Positions 51,492 through 62,415 of a DNA stretch of 64,000 bases are shown here, in pieces. Below the pieces are notes generated by a model. It made no database searches. It was not told the DNA's origin and was given only the letters and a program-made list of their open reading frames with translations. Position 1 is the stretch's first letter. Every line of letters begins with the position of its first letter. The stretch is from Halorubrum distributum JCM 10118. GTDB taxonomy: Archaea; Halobacteriota; Halobacteria; Halobacteriales; Haloferacaceae. The stretch lies in contig NZ_AOJN01000018.1 of NCBI RefSeq assembly GCF_000337335.1, positions 56,558 to 120,557 of the forward strand, given 5' to 3'. A program made the translations under genes and the position numbers.

Positions 51492-51645
51492 TGGCCGGGG
51501 TGGGCTCCGAACCCACGATCTCCGCATGTCCCAGGTCCGAGGCTCGGCGGAGCCACGGGAAGGACGCGGACGCTTCCAAGGCGTCACCGCACCGAATCTC
51601 CGAACCCTATGAGTGCGGCGCTATGTCCAGCTAAGCCACCCGGCC
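51492..51645 (-). tRNA. tRNA-Met (CAT, elongator) with an intron of about 80 nt
   Basis: On the minus strand the acceptor GGCCGGG pairs perfectly with CCCGGCC (discriminator A). The 5' exon (51645-51608) runs to the anticodon loop CTCATA with anticodon CAT, and the 3' exon (51527-51492) begins with the second half of the stem (TGCGG) and the T arm GTGGG-TTCGGAG-CCCAC. Between them is a 51528-51607 insert right after position 37, the usual place for archaeal introns. An intron is known in haloarchaeal elongator tRNA-Met, so it is expected here. Splice junctions are my estimate. Confidence 0.9.
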
Positions 51646-51871
51646 TCACCAGTTCGTACCGCGATGAGACTCTTTAACCTTCCCATCCGTCGGAAGGTTG
51701 TGAACCGATCGCAGATCGCCTCGGGCGGTCGCTTCCGGGGTCGCCTCGGGGCCGAACGCGCTCTCGAACACGGGCACAGAACCGCCCCGGTTCGGGCCGC
51801 GAAGGGCGCGCTCGACCCGCGCTCGCGCCCGACCCAGCGGATTTATGCCGGGCGCGGCGTATCCCCGGCGT

Positions 51872-53194
51872 ATGAGCCTCCCCGAACTGCTCGCGGCGAC
51901 CGTCGGCGACGAGGACGTCGTCGCCGAGGTGCCGCTGGGCGGCGACGATCGACTCGCGGTCACGCCCACCCGGACCCTCGTCTTCCGCGGCGACGGCCTC
52001 CTCTCCGACGAGTCCGTCGACGAGTACGGCCACGACGTCGAGCGGATCGAGGTCTCGACGGGCCGCCGCAAGGCGAAGATCACCCTCGGGTACGGCCTCG
52101 ACGGCGACGAGACGCTCTCGGTCCCCGCCAAGCGCGTCGACGACGTCCTCCACCCGGTCCTCGCCGGCGTCCTCTCGGCGAGCGGCGTCACCGGCCCCGG
52201 CGAGACGGTCGTGCGCACCTTCCGCTTCTCGGAGCTCACCCTCATCGTCACCAGCGAGCGGCTGGTCAAACACGTGGGCTCGGCCGTCTGGGACGCCGAC
52301 TTCGAGGAGTTCCACTACGAGGACCTCACCGGCCTCGACTTCGAGGAAGGGACCGTCGCCACCGCGGTCGTCCTCGTCCACGACGGCCGCTCGGAGCGGT
52401 TCAAGGCCCCGAACGAGTCCGCCCGCGCGGTCCGGGAGACGCTCGCCGACGCGGTGTGCTCGTTCCACGGCGTCGAGAGCCTCGAGGAGTTCCGCGTCGC
52501 CGCCGCCGAGGCCGAGGAGTCGGCCCCGGACGCGGAGGCGAGCGGCACGACCGACTTCGGCGAGGGGCCAGACCCGCTCTCGGCGTCCCCCGCAGCGGAC
52601 GCGGAGGCCGACGCCGACGGGCCCGAAACGGAACCGGACGGCGCGACCGGCGCCGCCGATCCGCCCGCCGAGTCCGGTCCCGGTTTCGAGGCCGACGACG
52701 CCGCCGACCCGGGCGCCGCGGCGTCGCAGTCGGCCGAGTCGGCCGTCGAGTCGGCAGACGGGGCGTCGGAAGCCGCCGCCGACGACCCGCTGGGCGCGGA
52801 CCCCCTCGCGGCGGACGCGAGCGTCGACGCCGCCGCGACGGACCCGCTCGACGCAGACGGGACGGAGTCCGCGCCGACCGCCGAGGGGATCGAACGGGAG
52901 GCAGACGACGGGCCCGCGTCGACGGCCGATCCCGAGGCGCTCGCCACGGACGCGGCGGTCGACGACGTGTCGACCGGGGAGCCCGTCGCCGACACCGAGA
53001 CCGACGCCGACGGCCCCGTTCCCGGGGACGACGCGTTCGACGGATCGCCGTTCGAGAGCGCCGGCGTCGAGGACGCCGACCTCGCGACAGAGGTCGCCGC
53101 GCTGCGGCGCACCGTCGAGGCGCAGTCCGAGCGCCTCGACCGGCAGTCGGCGCTCATCGAACAGCTGATCGAGGAGCTTCGCCGGGGTCGGTGA
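51872..53194 (+). CDS. DUF7115-like protein with a PH-like N-terminus and coiled-coil C-terminus
   Basis: A 440-aa protein. The N-terminal half (about residues 1-195) has two PH-like beta domains (DDRLAVTPTRTLVFRGDGLLSDESVDEY, then ELTLIVTSERLVKHVGSAVWDADFEEFHYEDLTGLDFEEGTV). The middle (about 205-395) is a very acidic, Ala/Asp-rich disordered stretch. The end is a coiled coil (EVAALRRTVEAQSERLDRQSALIEQLIEELRR). It may be a membrane- or surface-related scaffold. The name DUF7115 is by memory. It precedes an MscS-like channel. Confidence 0.7.
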   Translation: MSLPELLAATVGDEDVVAEVPLGGDDRLAVTPTRTLVFRGDGLLSDESVDEYGHDVERIEVSTGRRKAKITLGYGLDGDETLSVPAKRVDDVLHPVLAGVLSASGVTGPGETVVRTFRFSELTLIVTSERLVKHVGSAVWDADFEEFHYEDLTGLDFEEGTVATAVVLVHDGRSERFKAPNESARAVRETLADAVCSFHGVESLEEFRVAAAEAEESAPDAEASGTTDFGEGPDPLSASPAADAEADADGPETEPDGATGAADPPAESGPGFEADDAADPGAAASQSAESAVESADGASEAAADDPLGADPLAADASVDAAATDPLDADGTESAPTAEGIEREADDGPASTADPEALATDAAVDDVSTGEPVADTETDADGPVPGDDAFDGSPFESAGVEDADLATEVAALRRTVEAQSERLDRQSALIEQLIEELRRGR

Positions 53195-53300
53195 CGGACC
53201 GCTTCACCTCCGCGGCTCGGCTCCCGGGAGCGGTCGCCCCGATTCTCTCGGCTGAGACTCGCGTCGGATCCGTTATCCGGTCGGCGGCGAACCACCGACC

Positions 53301-54536
53301 GTGATCAGCGGACTTGGCGCCCGGGCCGGCGCGGTGTTGAGCGGCATCTCGAGCACGGAGGGGCGACTGGCGGTCACCGCCGCCATCGCCCTCGGGACGC
53401 TCGCGGTCGGGTGGCTGCTGTTACCGAAGGCCGTTCGCGCCGGCGAGCGGACCGCCTCGGGCTGGATCGAGCGGCTCGTGGACGAGCGCCTGGCGGAGTC
53501 GACCGAGGGCGCCATCGAGACGCTCCGAGACGGCGTCCCGTCGTCGTTCCTCCTGCGGCTCGCGGTCGGCGTCCTCCAGTTGGGGCTGTTCGCGCTCGCC
53601 GGTGTCGCCGTGCTGACGCTGTGGGGGCGGTTCGACGTCGTGGTCGCGGTGTCGCCGGTCGCGGAGAACGCCCTCACGGTCGGTGCGCAGATCGTCGTCT
53701 CGGCGGTGTTGCTCGGCGGTGCCTACGTCGTCAGCGACGTGATCGAGGCGTACGTCGCCGACCTGTCGGCCGACAGCGACCGGATCACCGCCCACCAGGA
53801 ACAGCTCCTCACCCGGCTCGCGCAGGTCGGCCTGCTCGTGCTCGCCGGCATCACCGTCCTCGGGGTCTGGGGGGTGAACCTCGGCGGCCTCCTCGTCGGC
53901 GCGGGCTTCCTCGGGATCGTCCTCGGGATGGCTGCCCGGCAGACGCTGGGGTCGCTCCTCGCCGGCTTCGTGCTGATGTTCTCGCGGCCGTTCGAGATCG
54001 GCGACTGGGTCGAGATCGGTAGCGAGGAGGGGTTCGTCACCGATATCACGATCATGAACACCCACATGCGCAACTTCGACGGGGAGTACGTCGTGGTGCC
54101 GAACGACCTCGTCGCCAACCAGGCGATCACGAACCGGAGCCGCGAGGGGCGCCTCCGGATCCACATGGAGGTGGGGATCGGCTACGACGACGACCCCGAC
54201 GAGGCGGCCGGGATCGCCGAGGACGTCCTCTCCGGGATCGACACGATCGCGAACAACCCGCAGCCGTACGCGATCCCCTCCGGGTTCGGCGACTCCGCGA
54301 TCCTCCTCGACCTCCGGTTCTGGATCGATCCCCCGACCCCGCAGGCCCGGTGGCGCTCGAAGGCGACCGCGGTCGAGGAGATACAGGACCGCTTCGCCGA
54401 CGCCGGCATCTCGATCCCCTACCCGCAGCGGACCGTCTCGTATCCGCCCGAGACGGCCGAAGCGGACGAGACCGTCGAGCGCGTCGAGCGGGCCGACGAG
54501 TCGGTCGACGGCCGCCCGCGCGACGGCTCGGTCTGA
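53301..54536 (+). CDS. Small-conductance mechanosensitive ion channel (MscS family)
   Basis: A 411-aa membrane protein with about four to five N-terminal helices. The pore-lining and beta-domain region AGFLGIVLGMAARQTLGSLLAGFVLMFSRPFEIGDWVEIG (residues about 195-235) is typical of MscS, followed by MNTHMRNFDGEYVVVPNDLVANQAITN. The C-terminal alpha/beta cage ends with GISIPYPQRTV. It opens in response to membrane stretch, protecting cells against hypo-osmotic shock, which is important for halophiles. It starts at GTG (53301). Confidence 0.94.
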   Translation: MISGLGARAGAVLSGISSTEGRLAVTAAIALGTLAVGWLLLPKAVRAGERTASGWIERLVDERLAESTEGAIETLRDGVPSSFLLRLAVGVLQLGLFALAGVAVLTLWGRFDVVVAVSPVAENALTVGAQIVVSAVLLGGAYVVSDVIEAYVADLSADSDRITAHQEQLLTRLAQVGLLVLAGITVLGVWGVNLGGLLVGAGFLGIVLGMAARQTLGSLLAGFVLMFSRPFEIGDWVEIGSEEGFVTDITIMNTHMRNFDGEYVVVPNDLVANQAITNRSREGRLRIHMEVGIGYDDDPDEAAGIAEDVLSGIDTIANNPQPYAIPSGFGDSAILLDLRFWIDPPTPQARWRSKATAVEEIQDRFADAGISIPYPQRTVSYPPETAEADETVERVERADESVDGRPRDGSV

Positions 54537-54607
54537 CCTCCTCGCGCGACGGTTCGGTCTGATTTCCCCGCGCGACGGGTCCGTCCGCCCTCCTCGCGAC
54601 GCGGCCG

Positions 54608-55126
54608 CTACCGGTTCGAGGGTCCGGTGTAGCCGCTCGGGAGCTCCGAGCCGCGACCGGTGAACAGGCGCTCGAACCGCTCGATGCGGTCTAAGACGTA
54701 GCGCAGCGCCGCGGTGAGCGAGTCCGCGCCGATCGACAGCAGGTGGCGCGCGCCCTTCGTGCGGTCGGCGTGATAGAAGCTGATCTCGCCTTCCGGCTTG
54801 GTGTTCCGCTCCGGCATCACCACCAGGTCCTGTCTGCTGGGGTCGTGCCGGAAGACGAGGACGTCGGTGAGCGAGTCGGCCCCGTAGGTGACCACGTCGT
54901 GGAGCACGCTCCACTTCTGTGGCGTCTCCTCCGCGAGCGCGTCCGTATCGACGACGTTCCGCATGGTCGTCGCCGTCGAGACGCCCTCCAAGCCGGACCC
55001 GCGTCGCTCCCGAAGCCACGCGAGGATCCGCTCGACGACGTCGCGGAGGCCGTCGGGGCCCGAGAACCGGCCCGCAGACCGCTCTCGCGGCAGCGACCCC
55101 CGCGTCACGTCGGTCCGCTCTCCCAT
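54608..55126 (-). CDS. Haloarchaeal protein of unknown function
   Basis: A 172-aa soluble protein. It begins with a helical region (DVVERILAWLRERRG), then VVDTDALAEETPQKWSVLHDVVTYGADSLTDVLVFRHDPSRQDLVVMPERNTKPEGEISFYH, and ends in DSLTAALRYVLDRIERFERLFTGRG. There is no transmembrane segment, zinc site or known catalytic motif. I do not recognise the family. It is convergent with the MscS gene and divergent from nothing; the mutL end lies upstream of it. Confidence 0.65.
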   Translation of the reverse strand: MGERTDVTRGSLPRERSAGRFSGPDGLRDVVERILAWLRERRGSGLEGVSTATTMRNVVDTDALAEETPQKWSVLHDVVTYGADSLTDVLVFRHDPSRQDLVVMPERNTKPEGEISFYHADRTKGARHLLSIGADSLTAALRYVLDRIERFERLFTGRGSELPSGYTGPSNR

Positions 55127-55205
55127 GCGAGTACCCCCGGTCCCATCGTGTTAATAGGTATCGGTCAGAGACCCCCGTTCGGACGCGGAGCGCTCGGACC
55201 GCGCC

Positions 55206-57008
55206 TCACCGGTCCCGACCGAATCCGGCCGCGAACGTCGCCGCGTCGACGGCGAGGACGGTCGGACGGCCGTGCGGGCAGGCGTACGGGCGGTCGCACT
55301 CGCCGAGGCGGTCGAGGAGGTCCCCGAGGTCGCCGTCGGCGAGGTCGTCGAAGTCGCCGCGCTTGAGCGACGGGTGACACGCGAGGTCCGCGAGCAGGTC
55401 GTCGCGGGCGTCCCGCGCCGCCCCCGAGTCGCTCCCCGAGACCGCCGCGAGCGCGTCGCGGAAGGCGTCCGCGTCGGCGGTCCGGCCGAACGGCGCGGGG
55501 ACGGTCCGCAGGCGGCGCGTGCCGCCGCCGAACGCCTCGGTCTCGAAGCCGAGCGCGGCGAGGTCGTCGGCGTGCGCCCTCGCGGCCGCCGCCTCGTCGG
55601 TCGACAGCGAGACGGTCGCGGGCGGGTCGAGCGCCGCGGTCGGCACCGGGTCGCCGTCGAACGCGCGGGCGAGCCGCTCGTAGTTCACCCGCTCGTGGGC
55701 GGCGTGGCCGTCGATCACGAGGAGTTCGTCGCCGGCCTCGACGAGGACGTAGAGGTCCCGGAAGACGCCGAGCGGATCGGCGTCCGCGAACGCGCCGACG
55801 CGCGAGCCGTCCTCCTCTCCGACCGGGTCGAGCGCGGAGTCGAGGTCGGTGGCGACGTCCGCGGAGCGCCGGAGGTCCGCGCCCGTGAGCGCGTCCTCAA
55901 CGACGGACGCGACCGCCTCGGCGACCGCGTCGGCGTCGCGGAGCCCCACCTCGCGCTTCGCCGGGTGGACGTTCGGGTCGACGCGGCCGGGCGGGAGGGA
56001 GACGTCGACCGCGGCGACCGGCTCGCGGCCGTCCGGGAGGAGCCGGCCGTAGCCGTCGCGGACCGCGGCCGCCAGCCGGTCGTTCCGGACCGGGCGGCCG
56101 TTCACGGAGACGCGGACGTGGTCGCGGGTCGAGCGGGTGACAGAGGGGTACGCCAGGGCGCCCGCGACGCCGACGGAGACGGGGGCGTCGCCCGTGGCGT
56201 CCGGGCCGGCGACCCCGAGGTCGACGCTCGCGTCGACCGTCGTCGACCGGCTCGCCGTGTCGCGGTCGTACACGGCGAGCAGCGCGTCCGTGCGGTCGGT
56301 CCCGGGCGTCGACAGCGTCGCCGACCCGTCGTGGTCGAGCGAGAACGCGACCGACGGGTTCGCCAGCGCGTAGTCGGCGACGAGCGAGGAGATTCGCGCG
56401 AACTCCGCGTCCGCGCCCGCGAGCGACTCTCGGCGTGCCGGCCGGGTCGCGAAGAGGTCCTCGACGACGACCGTCGTTCCACGGGCGCGGCCCGCGGGCT
56501 CGACCTCGACGTTCGTCTCGTCCGCCGTCGCCGCGGTCCCCGCGGTCCCGTCGACGACGACCCGCGTGCCGACCCCGTCGCCGGGGCTCGTGACGAGTTC
56601 GAGCCGGGCGGCCTCCGCGATCGCCGCGAGCGCCTCGCCGCGGAAGCCGAGCGACTCGATCCCGACCGGGTCCCCGTCGGGCGCGAGCTTGCTCGTCGCG
56701 TGGCGCTCGACGGCGCGGGCCGCGTCCGCGCGGCCCATCCCTCGGCCGTCGTCCGCGACGCGGATCCGGTCGGTTCCGTCGCCGTCGACGGCGATCTCCA
56801 CCCGAGAGGCGTCCGCGTCGAGCGCGTTGTCGACGAGCTCGCCGACGACCCGCGCGGGCCGCGTGACGACTTCGCCGGCCGCGATCCGGTCGACGGTCGC
56901 CCGGTCGAGCCGGCGGACGCGACCCGCGTCCTCAGCCGCGTCTCCGCGGGCGTCGGCGGCGCCCCTCCTTCCGGACGCGCCGCGGTCGCCGTCCCGATCA
57001 CCCGTCAT
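55206..57008 (-). CDS. mutL: DNA mismatch repair protein MutL
   Basis: A 600-aa MutL with a GHKL ATPase start ([32 protein letters not shown]) and a transducer region. A C-terminal domain carries the endonuclease motif [12 protein letters not shown] (DxHAxxExxxxE; the usual Gln is Gly) and the CPHGRP zinc motif ([11 protein letters not shown]). It probably has nicking activity. The ATG at 57008 overlaps the mutS stop by 11 nt, so mutS and mutL are co-translated. It has disordered acidic linkers. Confidence 0.95.
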   Translation of the reverse strand: MTGDRDGDRGASGRRGAADARGDAAEDAGRVRRLDRATVDRIAAGEVVTRPARVVGELVDNALDADASRVEIAVDGDGTDRIRVADDGRGMGRADAARAVERHATSKLAPDGDPVGIESLGFRGEALAAIAEAARLELVTSPGDGVGTRVVVDGTAGTAATADETNVEVEPAGRARGTTVVVEDLFATRPARRESLAGADAEFARISSLVADYALANPSVAFSLDHDGSATLSTPGTDRTDALLAVYDRDTASRSTTVDASVDLGVAGPDATGDAPVSVGVAGALAYPSVTRSTRDHVRVSVNGRPVRNDRLAAAVRDGYGRLLPDGREPVAAVDVSLPPGRVDPNVHPAKREVGLRDADAVAEAVASVVEDALTGADLRRSADVATDLDSALDPVGEEDGSRVGAFADADPLGVFRDLYVLVEAGDELLVIDGHAAHERVNYERLARAFDGDPVPTAALDPPATVSLSTDEAAAARAHADDLAALGFETEAFGGGTRRLRTVPAPFGRTADADAFRDALAAVSGSDSGAARDARDDLLADLACHPSLKRGDFDDLADGDLGDLLDRLGECDRPYACPHGRPTVLAVDAATFAAGFGRDR

Positions 57009-59934
57009 CGTCGACCCTCGACTGGAGGTCGTGGAGGGCGTTCAGCGCCTCGATCGGCGTCATCCGCGCGAGGTCGAGGTCGCGGAGCTCCGCGGCGAGG
57101 CCCGGGGGCGCGCCGGCCGCGACACCATCGTCGGGGTCGGTCGGCGTGCGCGCGGGGTCGCCCTCGGTCGACGCTTCTGTCCGCGGCTCCGTCTCGGTCG
57201 GAGAGTCGCCCGCCTCCGGACCTGTCTCGTCTCGCTCCGCCGACGCCTCCTCAGCGAGGAACTCCCGCAGCGACGCGTCGCCGTCGCGGTCCGCGTCGTC
57301 CGACATCTCCTCGTCCGTCGTCCCCTCCGCACCAGTCTCCGTCCGGCCCGCATTCCGGTCCCTGTCCGCCTCCTCCGCGGCGACGAGGTCGCGGGCGCGG
57401 TCGACGACCGGACCCGGAACGCCGGCGAGCTCCGCGACCTCGACGCCGTACGACGACGAGGAGGCGCCGGGGACGACCCGGTGGAGGAACGTCACGTCGC
57501 CGTCCTCGCGGGTGGCGGTGAAGTGGAGGTTGAAGACGCGCTCGCGCTCGTCGGCGAGGTCCGTGAGCCCGTGGTAGTGGGTCGCGAAGAGGGCGGTCGC
57601 CCCGAGTTCGTCGTGGAGGAACTCGGCGGCCGCACGGGCGATGGCGCGGCCGTCGGTTGTGGCGGTGCCGCGGCCGACCTCGTCGAGGAGGACGAGCGAG
57701 TCGGCGTCCGCGTCGTGGAGGATCTCCGTCAGCTCGCTCATCTCGCGCATGAACGTGGACTGCCCGCCCGCGATGTCGTCGGAGGCGCCGACGCGGGTGA
57801 ACAGCCGGTCGAAGACGGGGAGCGTGGCGGCCTGCGCGGGGACGAACGACCCCGTCTGCGCCAGCACGACCGCGAGCGCCACCGACCGCATGTACGTCGA
57901 CTTCCCGCTCATGTTCGGCCCCGTGATCACGGCGACCGACCCGCGCGGGAGGTCGGCGTCGTTCGGCACGAACGACGCCTCGGTCCGCTCGACGACCGGG
58001 TGCCTGCCGCCCTCGATCTCGATGCCTCCGGCGGGGTCGCTGGCGCCGCTTCCACCCGCGCCGCCCGCGTCGGCGCCGCTCGCGCCGGCGTCGGCGTCCG
58101 TCTCGCGCAGTTCGGGCCTGACGTAGTCGCGCTCGACGGCGACCGCCGCGAGCGAGGTCAGCGCGTCGAGCTCGGCGAGCGCGTCGGCGAGGTCCTGTAT
58201 CCGCTCGGTCTCGGCAGCGACCCGCTCGCGCACGTCGACGAACAGCTCGTACTCCAGGGCGTCCGCGCGCTCGGCGGCGCCGACGATCTCCTCCTCGCGC
58301 TCCTTCAGCTCGGGCGTGACGTAGCGCTCGCGGTCCTTCAGCGTCTGCCGGCGCCGGTAGTCGTCGGGGACCCGGTCGCGGTTGGCGTCGGTCACCTCGA
58401 TGTAGTAGCCGTGAACCTGGTTGTGACCGACCGACAGCGAGTCGATCCCGGTGCGCTCGCGCTCGCTCGCCTCCAGGTCCGCGACCCACTCGCGGCCCTC
58501 GCGCTCGGTGGCGCGCAGGTCGTCGAGGTCGTCGTCGAACCCCTCGCGGATCACGCCGCCCTCGGTGATCTCCTGTGGCGGGTCGGTCGCGATCGCTCGG
58601 TCGATCAGCTCGCGGACCTCGGTCAGCTCGTCGAGCCGGTCGCCGAGGTCGCGTAGGTGCTCGGTTCGGGGGAGGGCGGGGTCGTCGGTGGTGGCGCGTT
58701 CCTCTCCCTCCGCGCCCGCGAGCGTCGCCTTCAGCTCGGGCACGACCGCGAGCGTGCGGTGTAGCGAGCGCAGGTCGCGGGCGTCGGCCCGCCCCCGCGA
58801 GACGCGGCTCACCAGCCGTTCGAGGTCGTAGGCGGTCGCCAGCGCGTCGGCGACCCCCTCGCGGGCGAGGCTCCGGTCGGCGAGCTCCCCGACCGCGTCG
58901 TGGCGGCTCCGGATCGCGTCGGCGTCGACGAGCGGGCGCCGGAGCCAGCGCTCCAGGCAGCGGCGGCCGAGCGCGCAGTTCGTCTCGTCGAGCGCGTCGA
59001 ACAGCGTGTCGCTCGCGCCGAGCCCGCGATTCTCGAACAGCTCCAGGCTGCGCTGGGCGGCCGCGTCGAGCCGGAGCCGATCGCGGGGGTCGTACCGCCG
59101 GATTCTGGTGACGTACGCGAGCGGCCCGTCGTCGCCCTGCGTGTACTCGGCGTACGCGAGCACCGCGCCCGCCGCGCGGAGCTCCGCGTCGGAGTCGAAC
59201 CGCCGGTCGGGCGCCGGGAGGTACGGCTCCAGCCGCTCGGTCGCCGTCCGGCGGTCGAAGGCGCCCGCGTCGTAGTCGTGGGCCGTCCAGCCGCGCTCGG
59301 CGTCGCTCGGTTCGAAGTCGGGGACGTCCGGCCCGGCGACGAGCTCCGCCGGCGCGATCCGGTCGAGTTCGCCCGCGACGGCGTCCGCGTCGCCCGACGT
59401 GACGAGGCACTCGCCCGTCGAGACGTCGACGGCGGCGAGGCCGACGGTCCCGGGGGCGGCGTCGGCCTCCCCGTCGTCCCCGCCGGCCGCCACCGCCGCC
59501 ACGTAGTTCGTCGTCCCCGATTCGAGGAGGTCGTCCTCGACGACAGTGCCGGGCGTGATCACCTCGGTGACCGCGCGGTCGACGAGCCCGGAGGCCTGCT
59601 CGGCGTCCTCGACCTGGTCGCCGACGGCGACGCGGTAGCCCGCGTCGAGCAGCGATTCGAGGTAGGGGGCCGCGTTGTCGATGGGGATCCCGGCCATCGG
59701 GTAGTCGCCGGTCGAGTCGGACCGCTCCGTCAGCGTCACCTCGCAGACGCGGGCCACGGTCTCGGCCGCCTCGCAGAACGCCTCGTAGAAGTCGCCGACC
59801 TGGAACAGCACCAGGGCGTCCTCGTGGGCGGCACAGAGGTCGGCGTACTGCGAGAGCATCGGCGTGAGCTCCTCGCGGGCGGCCGCGATCCCGGGCGGCA
59901 GTCCGGTCGCCGTCTCTCGGTCCGCCGGTTCCAT
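56998..59934 (-). CDS. mutS: DNA mismatch repair protein MutS
   Basis: A 978-aa MutS1-type protein. The mismatch-reading motif [12 protein letters not shown] (F-x-E) is near residue 40, and the lever and clamp domains span about 280-600. The ATPase has Walker [13 protein letters not shown] (near 670), Walker [13 protein letters not shown] and the H-loop [10 protein letters not shown]. The C-terminus after about residue 830 has an acidic linker (many Asp/Glu/Ser/Thr) and a short final helix [25 protein letters not shown]. The start is MEPADRE at 59934. It overlaps mutL by 11 nt. Confidence 0.97.
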   Translation of the reverse strand: MEPADRETATGLPPGIAAAREELTPMLSQYADLCAAHEDALVLFQVGDFYEAFCEAAETVARVCEVTLTERSDSTGDYPMAGIPIDNAAPYLESLLDAGYRVAVGDQVEDAEQASGLVDRAVTEVITPGTVVEDDLLESGTTNYVAAVAAGGDDGEADAAPGTVGLAAVDVSTGECLVTSGDADAVAGELDRIAPAELVAGPDVPDFEPSDAERGWTAHDYDAGAFDRRTATERLEPYLPAPDRRFDSDAELRAAGAVLAYAEYTQGDDGPLAYVTRIRRYDPRDRLRLDAAAQRSLELFENRGLGASDTLFDALDETNCALGRRCLERWLRRPLVDADAIRSRHDAVGELADRSLAREGVADALATAYDLERLVSRVSRGRADARDLRSLHRTLAVVPELKATLAGAEGEERATTDDPALPRTEHLRDLGDRLDELTEVRELIDRAIATDPPQEITEGGVIREGFDDDLDDLRATEREGREWVADLEASERERTGIDSLSVGHNQVHGYYIEVTDANRDRVPDDYRRRQTLKDRERYVTPELKEREEEIVGAAERADALEYELFVDVRERVAAETERIQDLADALAELDALTSLAAVAVERDYVRPELRETDADAGASGADAGGAGGSGASDPAGGIEIEGGRHPVVERTEASFVPNDADLPRGSVAVITGPNMSGKSTYMRSVALAVVLAQTGSFVPAQAATLPVFDRLFTRVGASDDIAGGQSTFMREMSELTEILHDADADSLVLLDEVGRGTATTDGRAIARAAAEFLHDELGATALFATHYHGLTDLADERERVFNLHFTATREDGDVTFLHRVVPGASSSSYGVEVAELAGVPGPVVDRARDLVAAEEADRDRNAGRTETGAEGTTDEEMSDDADRDGDASLREFLAEEASAERDETGPEAGDSPTETEPRTEASTEGDPARTPTDPDDGVAAGAPPGLAAELRDLDLARMTPIEALNALHDLQSRVDDDG

Positions 59935-60055
59935 ACCCCGTATCCGGGCGGCCGCGGGCATAAACGGTACGGAGCGGCGCGCCCGGGCGTCCCGAGTGGT
60001 CCGCGCCCCACGGCTGCGGCGAGAGCCTTACGGTCCTCCGCCCCCGAATACGACC

Positions 60056-60613
60056 GTGACGAACCGAACGATCGTCGTGGGGCTCGCCGGAGCGTTCGTC
60101 GGCATGACGGCGCTGCTCCTGATCGGCGGGGTCGTCCTCCACCCGATCGCGCTGGCGCTCGCGGTGCCGTTCGGCGCCGTGTCGTACTTCCTCTGGTACC
60201 ACGCCAGCGGGCGCCTCCACGACCAGGCCCGGCGGTCGGCCGAGCAGGCGGGTCCGACGGAGCGCGAGCGCGCCAGACAGCGCGCCCGCGCCGAGGCCAA
60301 CCGGGAGCGCGCGTACCGCGCCGCCGGCACCGACGGCGGTCGCGGTCCGAGTGCGGGTCCGGGGACGGGGCAGCGCGGCGCTCGCGGTCCCGGCGGAACC
60401 GGAGCCAGAGACCCCCGAGACCGCGCGCCAGCGACCGACAGGATGACCGAGCGGGAGGCGTACGAGACGCTCGGGCTCGATCGGACGGCCGACAGCGAGG
60501 CGGTTCGCCGGCGGTACCGCGAGCGCGCGAAGCGGCTTCACCCGGACGGCGAGGACGGCGACGAGGAGGGGTTCAAGCGGCTCAACGAGGCGTACGAAGT
60601 GCTGAAGAACTGA
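60056..60613 (+). CDS. Membrane protein with a C-terminal J domain
   Basis: A 185-aa protein. Two N-terminal helices (about residues 5-25 and 28-48), then a basic, charged linker rich in Arg and Gly. A J domain at the very end (REAYETLGLDRTADSEAVRRRYRERAKRLHPDGEDG, residues about 135-185) has the HPD motif that stimulates Hsp70 ATPase. It is thus a membrane-anchored DnaJ-like cochaperone. It begins at GTG (60056), just after the divergent mutS start. The client is unknown. Confidence 0.9.
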   Translation: MTNRTIVVGLAGAFVGMTALLLIGGVVLHPIALALAVPFGAVSYFLWYHASGRLHDQARRSAEQAGPTERERARQRARAEANRERAYRAAGTDGGRGPSAGPGTGQRGARGPGGTGARDPRDRAPATDRMTEREAYETLGLDRTADSEAVRRRYRERAKRLHPDGEDGDEEGFKRLNEAYEVLKN

Positions 60614-60641
60614 TCGACGGGTCGCTATCTCCCGCCGACTC

Positions 60642-61328
60642 TCACTCCGCGCCGAGCGCCGCGGCGACCGCTCGTTCGGCAGCGTCGAGTTCGGACTGCG
60701 TGTTGACGTTCGTGAAGGTGCGCTCGGTCGTCAGCGACCGGATCGCCTCGTCGTCGACGACGACCGCCTCCAGTTGGTCCGCCATCGCGAGTATCTTCCT
60801 GTCACCCCGGTCGAGCGCGCGGTCGCAGGCGTCCGCGGCCGGCCCGGTCGCGTAGACGGCCTGCGTCGTCTGATACCAGCGGTCGTCGAGCCGCGGGATT
60901 ACGGCGTCGACCCCCGGGTCCGCGGCCGTCTCGCGCAGCGCGGCGAGGAACGACGGGTCGACGAACGGCATGTCGCAGGCGACGACGACGGCGTACGCGT
61001 CGGTCGCCGCTCGACAGGCGTTCCGGATCCCTCCCAGCGGGCCCAGGTCCGGTTCCTCGTCGAGCGCCCAGCGGACGGGGAGCGAAACCCCCGACAGCGC
61101 CTCCTCGATCGCCTCGCGCTGGTCCGGGCGGCAGTTGACGACGAGCTCGTCGACGACCGAGTCGCCGCCGCCCGCGCGGTCAGCGCCGGGCGGGACCGGG
61201 TCGTCGGTCCCCGCGAGCCGGTTCGCGACGCGGCGGATCATCGGGACGCCGGCGATCGGCGCGACCGATTTGTCGGCGTCGCCGAAGCGCGTCGAGCGGC
61301 CGCCCGCGAGGATGGCTCCGGAGGTCAC
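60642..61328 (-). CDS. mobA: Molybdenum cofactor guanylyltransferase
   Basis: A 228-aa nucleotidyltransferase that attaches GMP to molybdopterin. The GTP/Mo-pterin loop is [22 protein letters not shown] at the start, followed by [15 protein letters not shown] (near residue 105-120) and [12 protein letters not shown] (near 128), which holds the Mg-binding Asp. It starts at GTG at 61328, since upstream in-frame residues are unlike the family. It is divergent from pdxS. A MOT1-like transporter occurs in the same window. Confidence 0.92.
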   Translation of the reverse strand: MTSGAILAGGRSTRFGDADKSVAPIAGVPMIRRVANRLAGTDDPVPPGADRAGGGDSVVDELVVNCRPDQREAIEEALSGVSLPVRWALDEEPDLGPLGGIRNACRAATDAYAVVVACDMPFVDPSFLAALRETAADPGVDAVIPRLDDRWYQTTQAVYATGPAADACDRALDRGDRKILAMADQLEAVVVDDEAIRSLTTERTFTNVNTQSELDAAERAVAAALGAE

Positions 61329-61477
61329 GCCGGCGGCTTGGGCGGCGGGGGACTTCGCGGTTGCGGTGGTATCTCCCCGGTGAGAATCTCGGCTCGGCTC
61401 GATCCGCGAACGACGCGCTCGCCCGCCCATCCGCCCGAAAGCGACCCGTTAAGTGGCCGGCGACCCAACCCATATTC

Positions 61478-62386
61478 ATGCCAGAGGCCACGGATCTCGA
61501 GGAGCTGAAGCGGGGGACTGAGCTGGTCAAGCGCGGCTTCGCGCAGATGCAGAAGGGCGGCGTGATCATGGACGTCGTCAACCGCGAGCAGGCCCGCATC
61601 GCGGAGGACGCCGGCGCGGTCGCCGTGATGGTGCTCGAACACGTCCCGGCGGACATCCGGAAGCGCGGCGGCGTCGCGCGGATGCCCGACCCCGAGCGCG
61701 TCCCCGAGATCATCGACGAGGTGTCGATCCCGGTGATGGGCAAATCGCGGATCGGCCACCGCAAGGAGGCCGAGATCCTGGAGTCGCTCGGCGTCGACAT
61801 GATCGACGAGTCCGAGGTGCTCACGCCCGCCGACGACGAGTACCACACGGACAAGCGGGACTTCACCTCGCCGTTCGTCTGCGGCGCCCGGAACCTCCCC
61901 GAGGCGCTCCGCCGCATCCGCGAGGGCGCCGCGATGATCCGGACGAAGGGCGAGGCCGGCACGGGCGACGTGAACCAGGCCGTCAAACACCAGCGCACCA
62001 TCAAGAACCAGATCCGGACGCTCACCGGCCTCAACTACGAGGAGCGCGAGAAGTGGGCCCGCGAAAACGGCGCCCCGCGCGACCTCGTCCACGAGACCGC
62101 CGAGGCGGAGCGGCTCCCGGTCGTCAACTTCGCGGCCGGCGGCATCGCGACGCCCGCCGACGCCGCGCTGATGATGTACCACGGCTGCGACGGCATCTTC
62201 GTCGGCTCCGGTATCTTCGGCGCGGAGGACCCCGAGGCGATGGGCACCGCCATCGTCGAGGCAGTCAACAACTGGGACGACCCCGACGAGCTCGCCCGAA
62301 TCGCGAGCGGCACCGGCAAGGGAATGAAAGGCCAGTCCAACGAGGACATGGAGGAGGAAGAGAAGCTCCAAGGCCGCGGCGTTTAA
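61478..62386 (+). CDS. pdxS: Pyridoxal 5'-phosphate synthase subunit PdxS
   Basis: A 302-aa TIM barrel that makes PLP from ribose-5-phosphate, glyceraldehyde-3-phosphate and ammonia delivered by PdxT. The conserved [16 protein letters not shown] (near residue 17-32), [43 protein letters not shown] (with the catalytic Lys) and [15 protein letters not shown] are all present. The start is the ATG at 61478, about 28 nt after a GTTAAG box, so the mRNA is likely nearly leaderless. No pdxT is adjacent. SR4 follows its stop. Confidence 0.97.
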   Translation: MPEATDLEELKRGTELVKRGFAQMQKGGVIMDVVNREQARIAEDAGAVAVMVLEHVPADIRKRGGVARMPDPERVPEIIDEVSIPVMGKSRIGHRKEAEILESLGVDMIDESEVLTPADDEYHTDKRDFTSPFVCGARNLPEALRRIREGAAMIRTKGEAGTGDVNQAVKHQRTIKNQIRTLTGLNYEEREKWARENGAPRDLVHETAEAERLPVVNFAAGGIATPADAALMMYHGCDGIFVGSGIFGAEDPEAMGTAIVEAVNNWDDPDELARIASGTGKGMKGQSNEDMEEEEKLQGRGV

Positions 62387-62415
62387 ATAGGTCTTTTCGA
62401 TAGCACGGCGGCTTC

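Noticed and set aside
57251..60541. Frame of almost 1100 codons on the minus strand, shadow of mutS
   Set aside because: It is an Arg-rich shifted reading of mutS, whose own frame has all motifs.
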